DNA from: JAHIJO01 sp964486075
GTDB taxonomy: Bacteria; Verrucomicrobiota; Kiritimatiellia; JAAZAB01
Assembly (NCBI GenBank): GCA_964486075.1
Contig: CAZALU010000001.1
Coordinates: 39,036-103,035 of the forward strand
Direction of reading: 5' to 3'
DNA length: 64,000 nt
Shown here: positions 24,076-32,367 of the stretch, piece after piece
Layout of the letters: each line of letters begins with the position of its first letter
Numbering within the stretch: the stretch's first letter is position 1
The notes under the pieces: generated by a model
The model's input: the letters and a program-made list of their open reading frames with translations, nothing else
Told to the model about the DNA's origin: nothing
Databases searched by the model: none
Program-made: the position numbers and the translations under genes

Positions 24076-24963
24076 ATGAAAACATGTTTATTTTCAGTCA
24101 GCTATGCCGGTTTGTGGGGACAGGACAGATTGAGGCTTGAGGATTTTATCCCCAAGGCCGCCGCGCTGGGGTACACCGGGATCGAAATTATGTGCAAGAA
24201 GCCGCATCTCTATCCCTTCAACGCTCCACCGGAATCGGTCGAGCGCCTGCGGGAATTGATCGCCAAAAGCGGCCTGGAAGTGGCCTGCCTGGCCGCCTAT
24301 ACCAATTTTACGGCAGGCAGCGAATCCCGGGAGGTGCCGTTTGTCGATCTGCAGGTGTCGTATGTACGGAGCATCGGAGCAATCGCCCAGGCGCTGGGCA
24401 CAAAACTGGTGCGGATTTTCACCGGATACGACAACACTCACGAGCCGTTCGGGATTCAATGGCAGAACTGCGTCAAGGCGGTCCAGGAGTGCTGTGATGC
24501 CGTCCGGGAGTATGAGGTGACCATCGGCATCCAGAATCATCATGATATCGCCGTGGACACCAAAAGCCTGCTCGAATTTTATTACGAGGTCAACCGGCAG
24601 AATCTCGGGCTCATGGTGGATGCGTGGTCAATGCATTTGCGTGGCGAGGACCTGCGGAAATCACTTGCCCTAGTGAAGGACAAAATCGTTTTCTCCACGG
24701 TGGCCGATTACGTGGTTTTAAAGCGACATCGCTATCATCCCGGCTTGGTGGCTTACGAGAAGCTGGAGCCGTCACTGGTGAAGGCGGTGCCGATGGGCAC
24801 GGGCGAAGTGGATTACCCTTCCTATTTTGCGGCGCTTCGGGAGATCGGTTATAATGGCTGGGTTAGTTATGAAACCTGTTCGCCGCTTCGGGGCGGCGGG
24901 GCCATCGCCAATCTTGACCGCTATGCCGGGCAGTTCCTCGCCTACATGAAAAACATTCGTTAG
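24076..24963 (+). CDS. sugar phosphate isomerase/epimerase family protein
   Basis: 295-residue xylose-isomerase-like TIM barrel (AP_endonuc_2). Seen: LEDFIPKAAALGYTGIEIMC, GLEVACLAAYTNF, TKLVRIFTGY, a metal-site region IGIQNHHDIAVDTKSLLEF with H residues, LGLMVDAWSMHLRGE, and GTGEVDYPSYFAALREIGYNGWVSYETC with its terminal acidic ligand. Members interconvert ketoses or act on inositols and dehydratase products. A GGGAGAAAA ribosome site precedes the ATG. No partner genes are close, so the substrate is unknown. Confidence 0.87.
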   Translation: MKTCLFSVSYAGLWGQDRLRLEDFIPKAAALGYTGIEIMCKKPHLYPFNAPPESVERLRELIAKSGLEVACLAAYTNFTAGSESREVPFVDLQVSYVRSIGAIAQALGTKLVRIFTGYDNTHEPFGIQWQNCVKAVQECCDAVREYEVTIGIQNHHDIAVDTKSLLEFYYEVNRQNLGLMVDAWSMHLRGEDLRKSLALVKDKIVFSTVADYVVLKRHRYHPGLVAYEKLEPSLVKAVPMGTGEVDYPSYFAALREIGYNGWVSYETCSPLRGGGAIANLDRYAGQFLAYMKNIR

Positions 24964-24989
24964 CTTACGGTGGTGAGCCGCAGCGGTGA

Positions 24990-26105
24990 TCAGGAACCCG
25001 TGTTCATTCCGCCCCGGGACAATCCGGTTTCCGGGTTAAGCTGGTTATCAATTACCACCGCCGCGTTGCGCTGCAGGCGCTGCAATCCTAGCCGGTGCAC
25101 GGCGGTACCGGCGAACCGGCGCTCGAAATCCGTCTCCGTCATTGCCAGGCAGGCTTCCGGCGTGGGCAGGGGCGGACCGATTCCGCGAAATTCGTTCATG
25201 ACAGAATTGTCGGCGATGAATTTACCCATCCCCCGCCCCTCCAAGGAGGGGAGTTGAGCTTGGAAGCCGCTATGGCAGACAAGGGGAATGTCTTCCCTCG
25301 CCGGTTTATTTCTGTTCCCCTCCCTGGAGGGGGCAGGGGTGGGTAATGCTCCGCAGTTTTTCATTTCTACGGCTTCATCCCGTTCCCGATTCCGCGGGCA
25401 GACGGCCGTGCAGCGGTCGCAGCCGAAGAGGGTCTTCACCAGGGGCCGAAGCGCCGCCGGGATGTCGCCCTTGTGCTCGATCGTCAGGTAGGATAAGCAG
25501 CGGCGCGCGTCCACCAGTCCGTCGGCCTGGATGGCACCGGCGGGGCAGGACTCGACGCAAAGCCGGCAGTCGCCGCACTGGTTGGGAACAGCGGGCGAGG
25601 CTTCCAGTTCCAGGTCCGTCAGCAATTCCCCCAGGAACAGGCAGCACCCGAATTCGGGATGGACCAGGCTGCCCTGCCGTCCGATCCAGCCCAGCCCGGC
25701 GCGGCAGGCCCACTCGCGCTCCAGGACCGGCGCGCTGTCCACGCAGATCCGCGAGCGCAGGGGCACGGAAATTTGACCGCGGATCGCTTCGGCCAGCTCC
25801 TTCAGCTTGCCGCGTAACACATCGTGATAGTCCCGGCCCAATGCGTAATTGGACCAATGCCCCGACTGCCGGGCCGCCGGATAATGCGCGGCAACCACGA
25901 TGATCGTCTTGACATACGGCGCCAGCAAGGCCGGCTGCGCGCGCAGAGTGGAGTTCCGCGCAAGATATGCCATGTCGCCCGCGTAGCCCCGCGCCAGCCA
26001 TTCCCGGAACCGGTCGTAGGAATGACTGGGACCGGCGGAGGCGAAGCCGACCGCGGCAAAGCCCAGTTGCACGGCTTCTTGGCGGATGAAAGACTCGAGT
26101 GACAT
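24990..26105 (-). CDS. queG: epoxyqueuosine reductase QueG with in-frame repeat insertion
   Basis: 371-residue cobalamin-dependent enzyme of the last step of queuosine synthesis in tRNA. Seen: N-terminal LGFAAVGFA, YDRFREWLARGYAGDMAYL, RDYHDVLRGKLKELA, RICVDSAPVLEREWA, and two ferredoxin-like [4Fe-4S] sets, CGDCRLCVESCPAG and CDRCTAVCPRNR. About 42 residues after the second set come from a repeat element (25222-25346), which adds LPTPAPSREG to PSLEGRGMGKF before the normal C-terminal domain resumes (TETDFERRFAGTAVHRLG). The insert falls between two domains, so the enzyme may still work. The C-terminal HEAT-like part is short compared with E. coli. ATG 26105 is preferred over GTG 26111. Confidence 0.9.
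   Translation of the reverse strand: MSLESFIRQEAVQLGFAAVGFASAGPSHSYDRFREWLARGYAGDMAYLARNSTLRAQPALLAPYVKTIIVVAAHYPAARQSGHWSNYALGRDYHDVLRGKLKELAEAIRGQISVPLRSRICVDSAPVLEREWACRAGLGWIGRQGSLVHPEFGCCLFLGELLTDLELEASPAVPNQCGDCRLCVESCPAGAIQADGLVDARRCLSYLTIEHKGDIPAALRPLVKTLFGCDRCTAVCPRNRERDEAVEMKNCGALPTPAPSREGNRNKPAREDIPLVCHSGFQAQLPSLEGRGMGKFIADNSVMNEFRGIGPPLPTPEACLAMTETDFERRFAGTAVHRLGLQRLQRNAAVVIDNQLNPETGLSRGGMNTGS
25222..25346. repeat. CCCCTCC/GGAGGGG family element inserted inside queG
   Basis: 125 bp whose two ends are near-identical inverted repeats of about 30 bp, starting TTACCCATCCCCCGCCCC and, inverted, TTACCCACCCCTGCCCCC, each followed by a CTCC..GGAG hairpin. It lies wholly within the queG frame without a stop or frame loss. 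The same hairpins occur between genes at 18714, 30203 and 49285. Confidence 0.8.
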
Positions 26106-26777
26106 AGACACGCCAACAAACGCTAAATCTCAAAAGCCAAATTCCACGGAAATTTCAAATTCCATACCTTAGAAAATAAAATCCATCCCAGTGTTGTTTC
26201 CCATAAATAACTTGACACATAAATATGCCATTTCCTGGGTAGCGCAGGCTTTATGCCTGCGAGTAGTCGGCATAAAGCCGACTCTACCTTCACCATTTAT
26301 GTAAAGAAATATCCGGGACACAATACCAGTACCAATGTGACTTTATTTCATAGTTCCTAAGCATGCGCTTATCGCCCCGCAAGCGGGGCGGACCTTATTC
26401 TGAATTGTAGGGCGGGAACGCCCCCTGGGCTTCCCGCCGTCCGGGAATGGGTCGGCGGGCAATGCCGCATGCGGCACGTGCCCGCCCTACAAATAACAAA
26501 TTCCTATCAGATTGAATTAGGCCCTCCGCAGCAGACGGATTGGGGTCGGCTCCGAAAACCACGCCCAATCCGGTGGCTGCCCATACGCGTCAACCTAACT
26601 GTCCCGATATTTAGCAGCTTTCCCGTAAATATACACATTTTTGCGTGTATATTTCTGGGTAGCAGAGGCTTTCCGCCTCCGAAGATTGCAGGGATAAACC
26701 CTGCGCTACCCTGGGTTGTGGGCACGGCCAGCTTTAAATATGTATTAGGTTGACGCGTATGGGCGGCTGCCGGACGG
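26106..26777. other. repeat-rich intergenic region between aroK and queG
   Basis: No gene seen. Inverted repeats include GGTAGCGCAGGCTTTATGCC facing GGCATAAAGCCGACTCTACC (about 26238-26288), an element bounded by TTGTAGGGCGGG and CCCGCCCTACAAAT (about 26405-26493), and GGTAGCAGAGGCTTTCCGCC with GGGATAAACCCTGCGCTACC (26659-26711). It is one of the densest hairpin stretches of the window. Confidence 0.6.
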
Positions 26778-27335
26778 CTACAAAAGATTGAAATTCCTTA
26801 GCATTTCATTAGGCATTTTATCAAGCACTTCTTGCGCAACGGCCCCCACCGTTTTGCCCGTCGTATCCACCTGGCAGGCAATGGCGTCATAGAGCGCCTG
26901 GCGCTTGGCCAGCAGCTGGCGGATGGCGGCGCCTGGATCCGGCTGGTTGAGCAGCGGACGGTGCGTGGAGTTCCTGACGCGGCGCAGGATCTCGGCTGGC
27001 GCGGCGGAAAGACAGACGACCATGCCCGATCGGCCGAAGTCGCCGATATTATCCGGATTGAGCACGATCCCGCCGCCGGTGGCGATGACGAGGCCCTGTT
27101 CTTGGGCCAGTTCCTGGGCCAGTTCTCTTTCCATGCTTCGGAATCGGGCTTCGCCTTCTTCGGCAAAAATGAGACTGATCAGTTTGCCGGCGCGCGTTTC
27201 AAGGATCTCGTCCATGTCCACAAACCGGCTTTTCAGCTTGCCAGCCAGCCGTTTGCCGACCGCGCTCTTGCCCGTGCCCATGAAGCCGACCAGGATGATG
27301 TTGGAGCGCCGGATGGTTTTGGGTGCGTCCTTCAT
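26778..27335 (-). CDS. aroK: shikimate kinase
   Basis: 185-residue P-loop kinase that phosphorylates shikimate at O3 in aromatic amino acid synthesis. Seen: Walker A GFMGTGKSAVGKRLA near residue 20, the shikimate-binding VDMDEILETRAG, FAEEGEARFRSMERE with its R, the GGG in IATGGGIVLNPDNI, and the lid region RNSTHRPLLNQPDP. All are diagnostic. It is followed by the repeat-rich gap and then queG on the same strand. No other aro gene lies in the window. Confidence 0.95.
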   Translation of the reverse strand: MKDAPKTIRRSNIILVGFMGTGKSAVGKRLAGKLKSRFVDMDEILETRAGKLISLIFAEEGEARFRSMERELAQELAQEQGLVIATGGGIVLNPDNIGDFGRSGMVVCLSAAPAEILRRVRNSTHRPLLNQPDPGAAIRQLLAKRQALYDAIACQVDTTGKTVGAVAQEVLDKMPNEMLRNFNLL

Positions 27336-27404
27336 AGGTCGTGTTCGTTTTGAAGTTAAAAAACAGATTAGCTAATAAGGATCCCTTAGAAGCTTTGAAA
27401 TAAT

Positions 27405-27491
27405 CGGACGGACACGATAGCACGTGTCCCTCCATGGATCAGGACATGAGAATTTCCTAATAAAATGGAGGGACGCGCGCCGTCGCGTCCG
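27405..27491. repeat. inverted-repeat element, GGAGGGAC family
   Basis: The left arm CGGACGGACACGATAGCACG and TGTCCCTCCAT face ATGGAGGGACGCGCGCC and GTCGCGTCCG. Same family as the element at 20611-20741, but with a different spacer. It lies in the 674-bp gap between aroK and the prepilin peptidase, which holds no gene. Confidence 0.7.
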
Positions 27492-27705
27492 ATCTTGGCA
27501 TTGAAAATACAATTATTTCACAGCATCTTACCCGCAGCGGGTGACGGGAAACCCTGAACACCCTCCTCCTTAGTCCCCGGTCATCCCAAAGCGGGCTGAC
27601 GCCCGCAACCCAAGAGTTTCACCACCCGCTTCGCTGGAGGCACGGCCTGCCCGAGCTCGGCCAGGGAGAAAGAATCTCTCCACACGTTTTCCCTCCCGAT
27701 CCACC

Positions 27706-27755
27706 GTTGCGCGCATTTTGCATCCGGCAGCTGCCGGATGCAAAATGCGCGCAAC
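27706..27755. repeat. perfect 50-bp palindrome without spacer
   Basis: The arm at 27706-27730 (GTTGCGCGCATTTTGCATCC then GGCAG) is exactly reverse-complementary to 27731-27755, with no unpaired centre. It lies about 255 bp downstream of the prepilin peptidase stop and 370 bp upstream of aroK. There is no following T-run, so it is not an ordinary terminator. Confidence 0.9.
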
Positions 27756-28009
27756 ACTCTGTGGGGAGATGGAAGGAGATCGCGCAGACAGTTCGATCTC
27801 CGTGTTCTCCGTGGCACATCCTAGTTTTTCATTTTTCTTGTTTTGCATAGCGGTTTCTGACGGATAAGGCACTACGCTTTTTCCAGACTTCGCTGAAAAA
27901 AGGGGTTCGCTTATCGGCGAACAGATACATTATTTAACTGTTGGCGGGATAGATCTTTATTATCATTTATACAACATGTTGTTGTTAATCTTTTTATAAG
28001 AGACTAACT

Positions 28010-28840
28010 TCACATCCCCGCCGGCGCCCTCGTCAGCCAGGCAATGTATAGCAACCAGGCCGTTTTACCGCCCATGATCCAAAGCAGGGCCGCCAACGCC
28101 AGGTATGGTCCGAAGGGAATCCGGCTGCCAAACGACTTGCGCCGGGCCAGGATAAAGCTTACGCCCACAGCCGCTCCCAACAGGGACGCCAGCATGACCA
28201 CGAACAGTACCGAATGCCAGCCCAGGAAGGCGCCGATGGCGCCCAGCAGCTTGACATCGCCCATGCCCATGGCCTCTTTCCGGAACGCCAACGTGCCCAG
28301 GCTGGCTACGGTCCAGAGCAGGAGCGCACCCGTCATCAGTCCGATCATCGACTCTCTGAAGCCGGCATAAGCTGTGACCTGGCCGTGGATAGAGGGGACC
28401 AACAGGCTGAGTACGGGGCCGATCAGCATGCCGCCGATTGTTATCCGGTCGGGAATGATCATGTAATCGAAATCGATGAAACTGCCAATGATCAGGGCGG
28501 TAGCCATCAGCCAGTAGACCGGCGTCTCCCAGCTTAATCCATAGAGCTTCCAAATCAGCAGGAAGCAGACAGCGGTCAGTAATTCGACCAGGAAATAACG
28601 CCCGGCAATAGTGCCGGAGCAATGCCGGCATTTCATGCGCAGACCGAACCAACTCAGCAGTGGGATATTGTCGTACCAAGCAATCATGGACCCGCAGTGC
28701 GGGCAATGGGAGCGGGGCGCGACGATCGACTCTTCCCGTGGGATGCGGAATATGCACACGTTGGCAAAACTGCCGATACATGCGCCCCAAGCAAAGGTAA
28801 GGATTGAGAAATACCAATCAACATAAGGAATTGTCTCCAT
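28010..28840 (-). CDS. pilD: prepilin peptidase (type IV leader peptidase)
   Basis: 276-residue bifunctional inner-membrane aspartic protease and N-methyltransferase that processes prepilins. Seen: GACIGSFANVCIFRIP, the two zinc-binding CxxC pairs HCPHCGS and KCRHCSG (residues about 47-74), the first catalytic region FIDFDYMIIPDRIT and the second GMGDVKLLGAIGAFLGW (GxGD). About seven hydrophobic helices follow the cysteine loop. ATG 28840 gives the usual start; the frame is open to 28891. The prepilin at 40048 is a likely substrate. No other pilus or secretion genes lie in the window. Confidence 0.95.
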   Translation of the reverse strand: METIPYVDWYFSILTFAWGACIGSFANVCIFRIPREESIVAPRSHCPHCGSMIAWYDNIPLLSWFGLRMKCRHCSGTIAGRYFLVELLTAVCFLLIWKLYGLSWETPVYWLMATALIIGSFIDFDYMIIPDRITIGGMLIGPVLSLLVPSIHGQVTAYAGFRESMIGLMTGALLLWTVASLGTLAFRKEAMGMGDVKLLGAIGAFLGWHSVLFVVMLASLLGAAVGVSFILARRKSFGSRIPFGPYLALAALLWIMGGKTAWLLYIAWLTRAPAGM

Positions 28841-29049
28841 CCCGTCACTATATAGGAAGACCGGCGTGATGAAAATGACTTTTAGCAGCAATTATTATGA
28901 TAGCCCGATTAGTGCCTTGCCCTTTTGGGATTACCAAGAAATACAGCAAAACGATCACGGAGCAAGACCGGAAATTGACCACGGATTTCACGTATAGCAC
29001 GGATCAATAAAAAATATCACTAGAACTTCTGACTTGTTGCCATGTCCTT

Positions 29050-29078
29050 TTGACATTCCCCCGGGATTAATCTATGCT
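29050..29078 (+). promoter_or_regulatory. putative promoter of the AEC transporter gene
   Basis: TTGACA (29050-29055), a 17-bp spacer and TATGCT (29073-29078), ending 23 bp before the start codon at 29102. The -35 is perfect and the -10 matches in four of six bases. Confidence 0.5.
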
Positions 29079-29101
29079 GCCGTTTTTCGGCGCGAGGATG
29101 T

Positions 29102-30103
29102 ATGTCGGATTTTATCTCTGTTTTACTTAAAATCGCCACGATGTTCATGGTGATGGCCTTGGGTTGGCTAGCCCGGCGTCGTCATTACGTTACCGACGAA
29201 ACCAGCCGCTCGCTGAGCCGCCTGCTGGTGGACATGGCCTTCCCAGCTCTGGTATTCACCCAGATGTTGCGCACGGTTAATCCGGCGGTCCTGCGCGCCG
29301 GTTGGTTCCTGCCCATCATCGGAGTTCTTCTGATTATCATTGCTGAAGTGGTTGGGCTGGGCCTGCTGCCGCTGTCCCGCCAAAAAAACAAAATTGCCAC
29401 GTCCATTTTTCTAGTGGCCATGCCCAACTGGGTTTACCTGCCTCTGCCGATAGTGGAAGGATTATTCGGCGACGCCGGGGTGCGTGATGTGCTCCTCTAT
29501 AACGTGGGTTGCCAGGTCGCGCTATGGAGCTTGGGCATTTGGACGCTGCAGCGGGGGCGTTTCGACGCCCAATCCCTGAAAAACCTGGCGCTCAACCCCG
29601 GCCTGCTGGCCACAGCACTCGGCATCATCCTGGCGCTCTTGTGTCCGTCGGCGCGCAGTCTGGAAGTGCTGCCGGCCGGACCCAATCCCCTATTGATGCT
29701 GGTGGGTTCATCGGTTATCCAGGCGCTGGCCATGCTCGGCAGCCTGACCATTCCACTTTCACTCTTGGTCACCGGCATCCAGCTTGGGGGTCTGAACCTG
29801 TTGATTGATCGTCGCCCGTCGCGCGAATTCTCCGCTATCCTGATCTTGCGCCTTCTGGTTGCGCCCGCGGTGACCATTGCCATTATCTGGCTGGCCGGCC
29901 GAGCCGGGCTGACGCTCGGGGAAGTTCCCCGTCTGACGGCTTATATTATTGCCTGCATGCCCGTAGCCATAAGCTGCAGCATTCTTGCCGAGCGCTTCGG
30001 CGGGGATACACTTCTTGCCGCCCGTTCTATTTTCTATTCCACGCTCTGGAGTATTCTGACCGTTCCGGCCTGGTATTATCTGGTCCGTCTCTGGGGGCTG
30101 TAG
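29102..30103 (+). CDS. AEC family transporter
   Basis: 333-residue inner-membrane protein with about ten hydrophobic helices, of the auxin efflux carrier family. Seen: an N-terminal LKIATMFMVMALGWLARRR, SLSRLLVDMAFPALVF with the family's conserved FPALVF-type segment, SIFLVAMPNWVYLPLPIVEGLFG, and a second half beginning LGSLTIPLSLLVTGIQLGG and ending in ACMPVAISCSILAERFGGDT. Bacterial members move malate, malonate or other organic anions. It has its own promoter-like sequence and no operon partner, so the substrate is unknown. Confidence 0.9.
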   Translation: MSDFISVLLKIATMFMVMALGWLARRRHYVTDETSRSLSRLLVDMAFPALVFTQMLRTVNPAVLRAGWFLPIIGVLLIIIAEVVGLGLLPLSRQKNKIATSIFLVAMPNWVYLPLPIVEGLFGDAGVRDVLLYNVGCQVALWSLGIWTLQRGRFDAQSLKNLALNPGLLATALGIILALLCPSARSLEVLPAGPNPLLMLVGSSVIQALAMLGSLTIPLSLLVTGIQLGGLNLLIDRRPSREFSAILILRLLVAPAVTIAIIWLAGRAGLTLGEVPRLTAYIIACMPVAISCSILAERFGGDTLLAARSIFYSTLWSILTVPAWYYLVRLWGL

Positions 30104-30202
30104 GAAGCGCCAGGCGGCAACACTGAATGTCTGGGTGTTCAAATCGACAATTGCTATAGTGTTTTGGATAAATAACGGAACAATGCGAGACGAAGTTCTA
30201 AG

Positions 30203-30270
30203 GGAACCCACCCGGAACTGATTGGTTTGCAATATCTTATCCCCTCCCTGGAGGGGCGAAGGGCGGGTGC
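30203..30270. repeat. CCCCTCC/GGAGGGG family element
   Basis: Begins GGAACCCACCCGGAACTG, has the core GATTGGTTTGCAATATCTTA, then CCCCTCCCTGGAGGGG and GGGCGGGTGC. The core matches the inverted copy at 18714-18770. Confidence 0.65.
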
Positions 30271-30398
30271 CTTGATCCTCGGAAGTTAATTACCTGAACA
30301 TCTATAGGTGTGGTGGGTATTTCGCCTCTGTGGATGATCCTTTAGTTGCCTGAACCATGAATCCTCGATTTCTTTCAACGCCACCATAGCCGATCAAT

Positions 30399-31142
30399 AT
30401 GGAGTTTTTAACCAATAGCGATCTTCTGTCATTGCTCATCGGCATTGCCGCCGGCGTGCTGGTGGGCCTGGCCAAGACGGGCGTGCCGGGCATCGGCATC
30501 CTGGCCGTGCCGCTGATGGCCATGCTCTTTCCGGCGAAAACTTCCGTGGGCACCTTGCTGCCCCTCCTGATCACCGCGGATCTCTTTGCCTTGGCCTGGT
30601 ATCGCCGGCATGTCGAATGGCCCCGCCTGTTGGAACTGTTTCCCTGCGTTATCGCCGGGATCATTGCCGGGGCGTTCGTGCTTTACCTTATGAATGTCGA
30701 TTATTTCAAGCCGTTTCTTGGAACACTCGTCCTGGCGCTCCTGGCGCTGGAATTACTGCGCGGCCGGTTGGGCTGGACGCATATTCCACGCCGCCGTTGG
30801 TTTATGGTTCTTTCCGGTTCGCTCGCCGGCTTCGCCACGACCGTCGGTAATGTAGCGGGGCCAGTAATGAATATTTACCTTATCGCCAAGGGGCTGCAAA
30901 AAAGGCAATTCATGGGGACCCTGGCCTGGTATTTCTTTATCTTCAACTGCGTCAAGGTGCCGATCTATGCGGGCTTCGGACTGATCAACAGTGAGACTTT
31001 GCGCTTCGATGCCTGGATGATTCCGGCGGTGGCCGTTGGCGCCCTCTGCGGACGTTGGGTGCTGGACCGAATTTCGCAGGAATGGTTCAAAACCGTTGTG
31101 CTGTGCCTGGCCGGTATTGCCGCTTTGCGCCTGCTTTGGTGA
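30399..31142 (+). CDS. TauE/SafE family sulfite/sulfonate exporter-like membrane protein
   Basis: 247-residue protein with seven to eight hydrophobic helices. Seen: LLSLLIGIAAGVLVGLAKTGVPGIGILAVPLMAM, whose GLAKTGVPGIG segment is the family hallmark, KTSVGTLLPLLITADLFALAWYRRHVEW, and the second-repeat GSLAGFATTVGNVAGPVMNIYLIAKG. Family members export sulfite, sulfoacetate or other anions. It stands alone after an intergenic repeat; no sulfur genes are adjacent, so the substrate is open. Confidence 0.9.
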   Translation: MEFLTNSDLLSLLIGIAAGVLVGLAKTGVPGIGILAVPLMAMLFPAKTSVGTLLPLLITADLFALAWYRRHVEWPRLLELFPCVIAGIIAGAFVLYLMNVDYFKPFLGTLVLALLALELLRGRLGWTHIPRRRWFMVLSGSLAGFATTVGNVAGPVMNIYLIAKGLQKRQFMGTLAWYFFIFNCVKVPIYAGFGLINSETLRFDAWMIPAVAVGALCGRWVLDRISQEWFKTVVLCLAGIAALRLLW

Positions 31143-31249
31143 TGGGCGGAGATGGCGTCTGTCCTGTGATATGTTTGAAAATTGGTCAAGACAAGCATTC
31201 ACCACGGAGCAGATAAACAATGATAGACAGGATGTACAGGATCAGCAGC

Positions 31250-31312
31250 GGCCATTGTAATTATGGCCTGCGCCCGCGACACAAGGTCGCGATGGTCTAA
31301 AGGCGTATTGGC
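31250..31312. repeat. CGCGACnCAAGGnCGCGA family repeat
   Basis: Contains TGTAATTATGGCCTGCGCCC, GCGACACAAGGTCGC and TCTAAAGGCGTATTG. Closely similar to 43914-43985 and related to parts of 14590-14830 and 49517-49650. It lies between convergent genes. Confidence 0.6.
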
Positions 31313-31352
31313 AGATGTGGATGCCTTCGCCGCGTTCCTATCCGCTAGTGTT

Positions 31353-31919
31353 TCAGGCGCATGATCTCCGTTGACGTTTCCAGCAGAGCACCGCGACCAG
31401 GATGGGCAGGGTGACCATGATTTCCACGGTGACCACGCCGACGTTATGCCAGGACCACAGATCGGACCATGTTTTCTTGGCCACAGCCGGAAACAGCGAT
31501 ATGGGCGAGTGCCAGTAACGGTCCGAAAACGGCCAGCCGAGCATTATGCCCCGAGGCGGTGAGTGGTCGACGCAACATATGTCGGCGATTAGATGAGTGC
31601 TCGTCAGCGCCAGGAGGAAAAGTAATCCGCGGACGGGCACGCCATGGCGTTTTTGGACAAACAGCCAGACGCAGAGCGAGACCAGCGCGATCCAGAGCAG
31701 GGTATGAGTTGCCGTTTGGTGATAGAAATTCAGGTTACCGCGGAAAATGCCGAAAAGGAAATCGATGTCCGGCGCGTTGGCTAGCCCGATGCAGAGCAGG
31801 AGCCAGCCGCGCTGGGCCCAAGTCTGGCGCGCCAGTCCGCGCCAATCAAGGTTGCTTGGCAGGCGCCAGGCAATTCCCAGGGCCAAACCGATCATGCTGT
31901 GTCCCACGGGCGAAGGCAT
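31353..31919 (-). CDS. YdjM-like membrane-bound metal-dependent hydrolase
   Basis: 188-residue membrane protein of the PF04307 (YdjM/LexA-binding inner-membrane hydrolase) family. Seen: MPSPVGHSMIGLALGIAWRL with its conserved H, ANAPDIDFLFGIFRGN with the PDID motif, FYHQTATHTLLWIALVSL with H residues, and LALTSTHLIADICCVD with another H and D. Four to five hydrophobic helices place it in the inner membrane. Biochemical roles in this family are poorly known; some members are linked to the SOS response. It ends convergently to the TauE-like gene. Confidence 0.85.
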   Translation of the reverse strand: MPSPVGHSMIGLALGIAWRLPSNLDWRGLARQTWAQRGWLLLCIGLANAPDIDFLFGIFRGNLNFYHQTATHTLLWIALVSLCVWLFVQKRHGVPVRGLLFLLALTSTHLIADICCVDHSPPRGIMLGWPFSDRYWHSPISLFPAVAKKTWSDLWSWHNVGVVTVEIMVTLPILVAVLCWKRQRRSCA

Positions 31920-32367
31920 ATACTAAATTGGTAAAAAATGGTTTAGGGTTCGGGGTTCAGGAAGACATGCCCTTCAACCTAAAAGAGCATTTTAACTACG
32001 AAATACGCGAAATACACAAAAGTAATATGTTGATGATGAACATATTATGTTGCAAGTGGCACCGTGGTAGAGCTGCACCCACTGAGTGAAAGACCAGATA
32101 AAAAAACATACCCTAATTTCAATTAAATCCTATATTTCCGTGCATTTTCCGCCAGAGGCGGATCTAACCTATGGCATGACGTGTGTTTCGTAGTGGATTC
32201 AACTGCTGGGTTTAGGTTAAAATAATGTGCGTTGGCTTTGTCTTTTGGAGGGCCACGCTCCGTCATAGCCGTTCTTTATAGATTTTTTAGACAGTCACCG
32301 CGAGCGTAAGGCGAGGGTTCTACCGTTGTCTTCAGGCCATGATTGGGCGGTCTGTTCTATTGCTCAA
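31920..32367. other. intergenic region, no gene seen
   Basis: Contains TTTTAACTACGAAATACGCG and AAATACACAAAAG, which recurs near 63872-63900, and TTGGAGGGCCACGCTCCGTC near 32246, half of the GGAGGG family. Reading frames in it look random. Confidence 0.5.
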
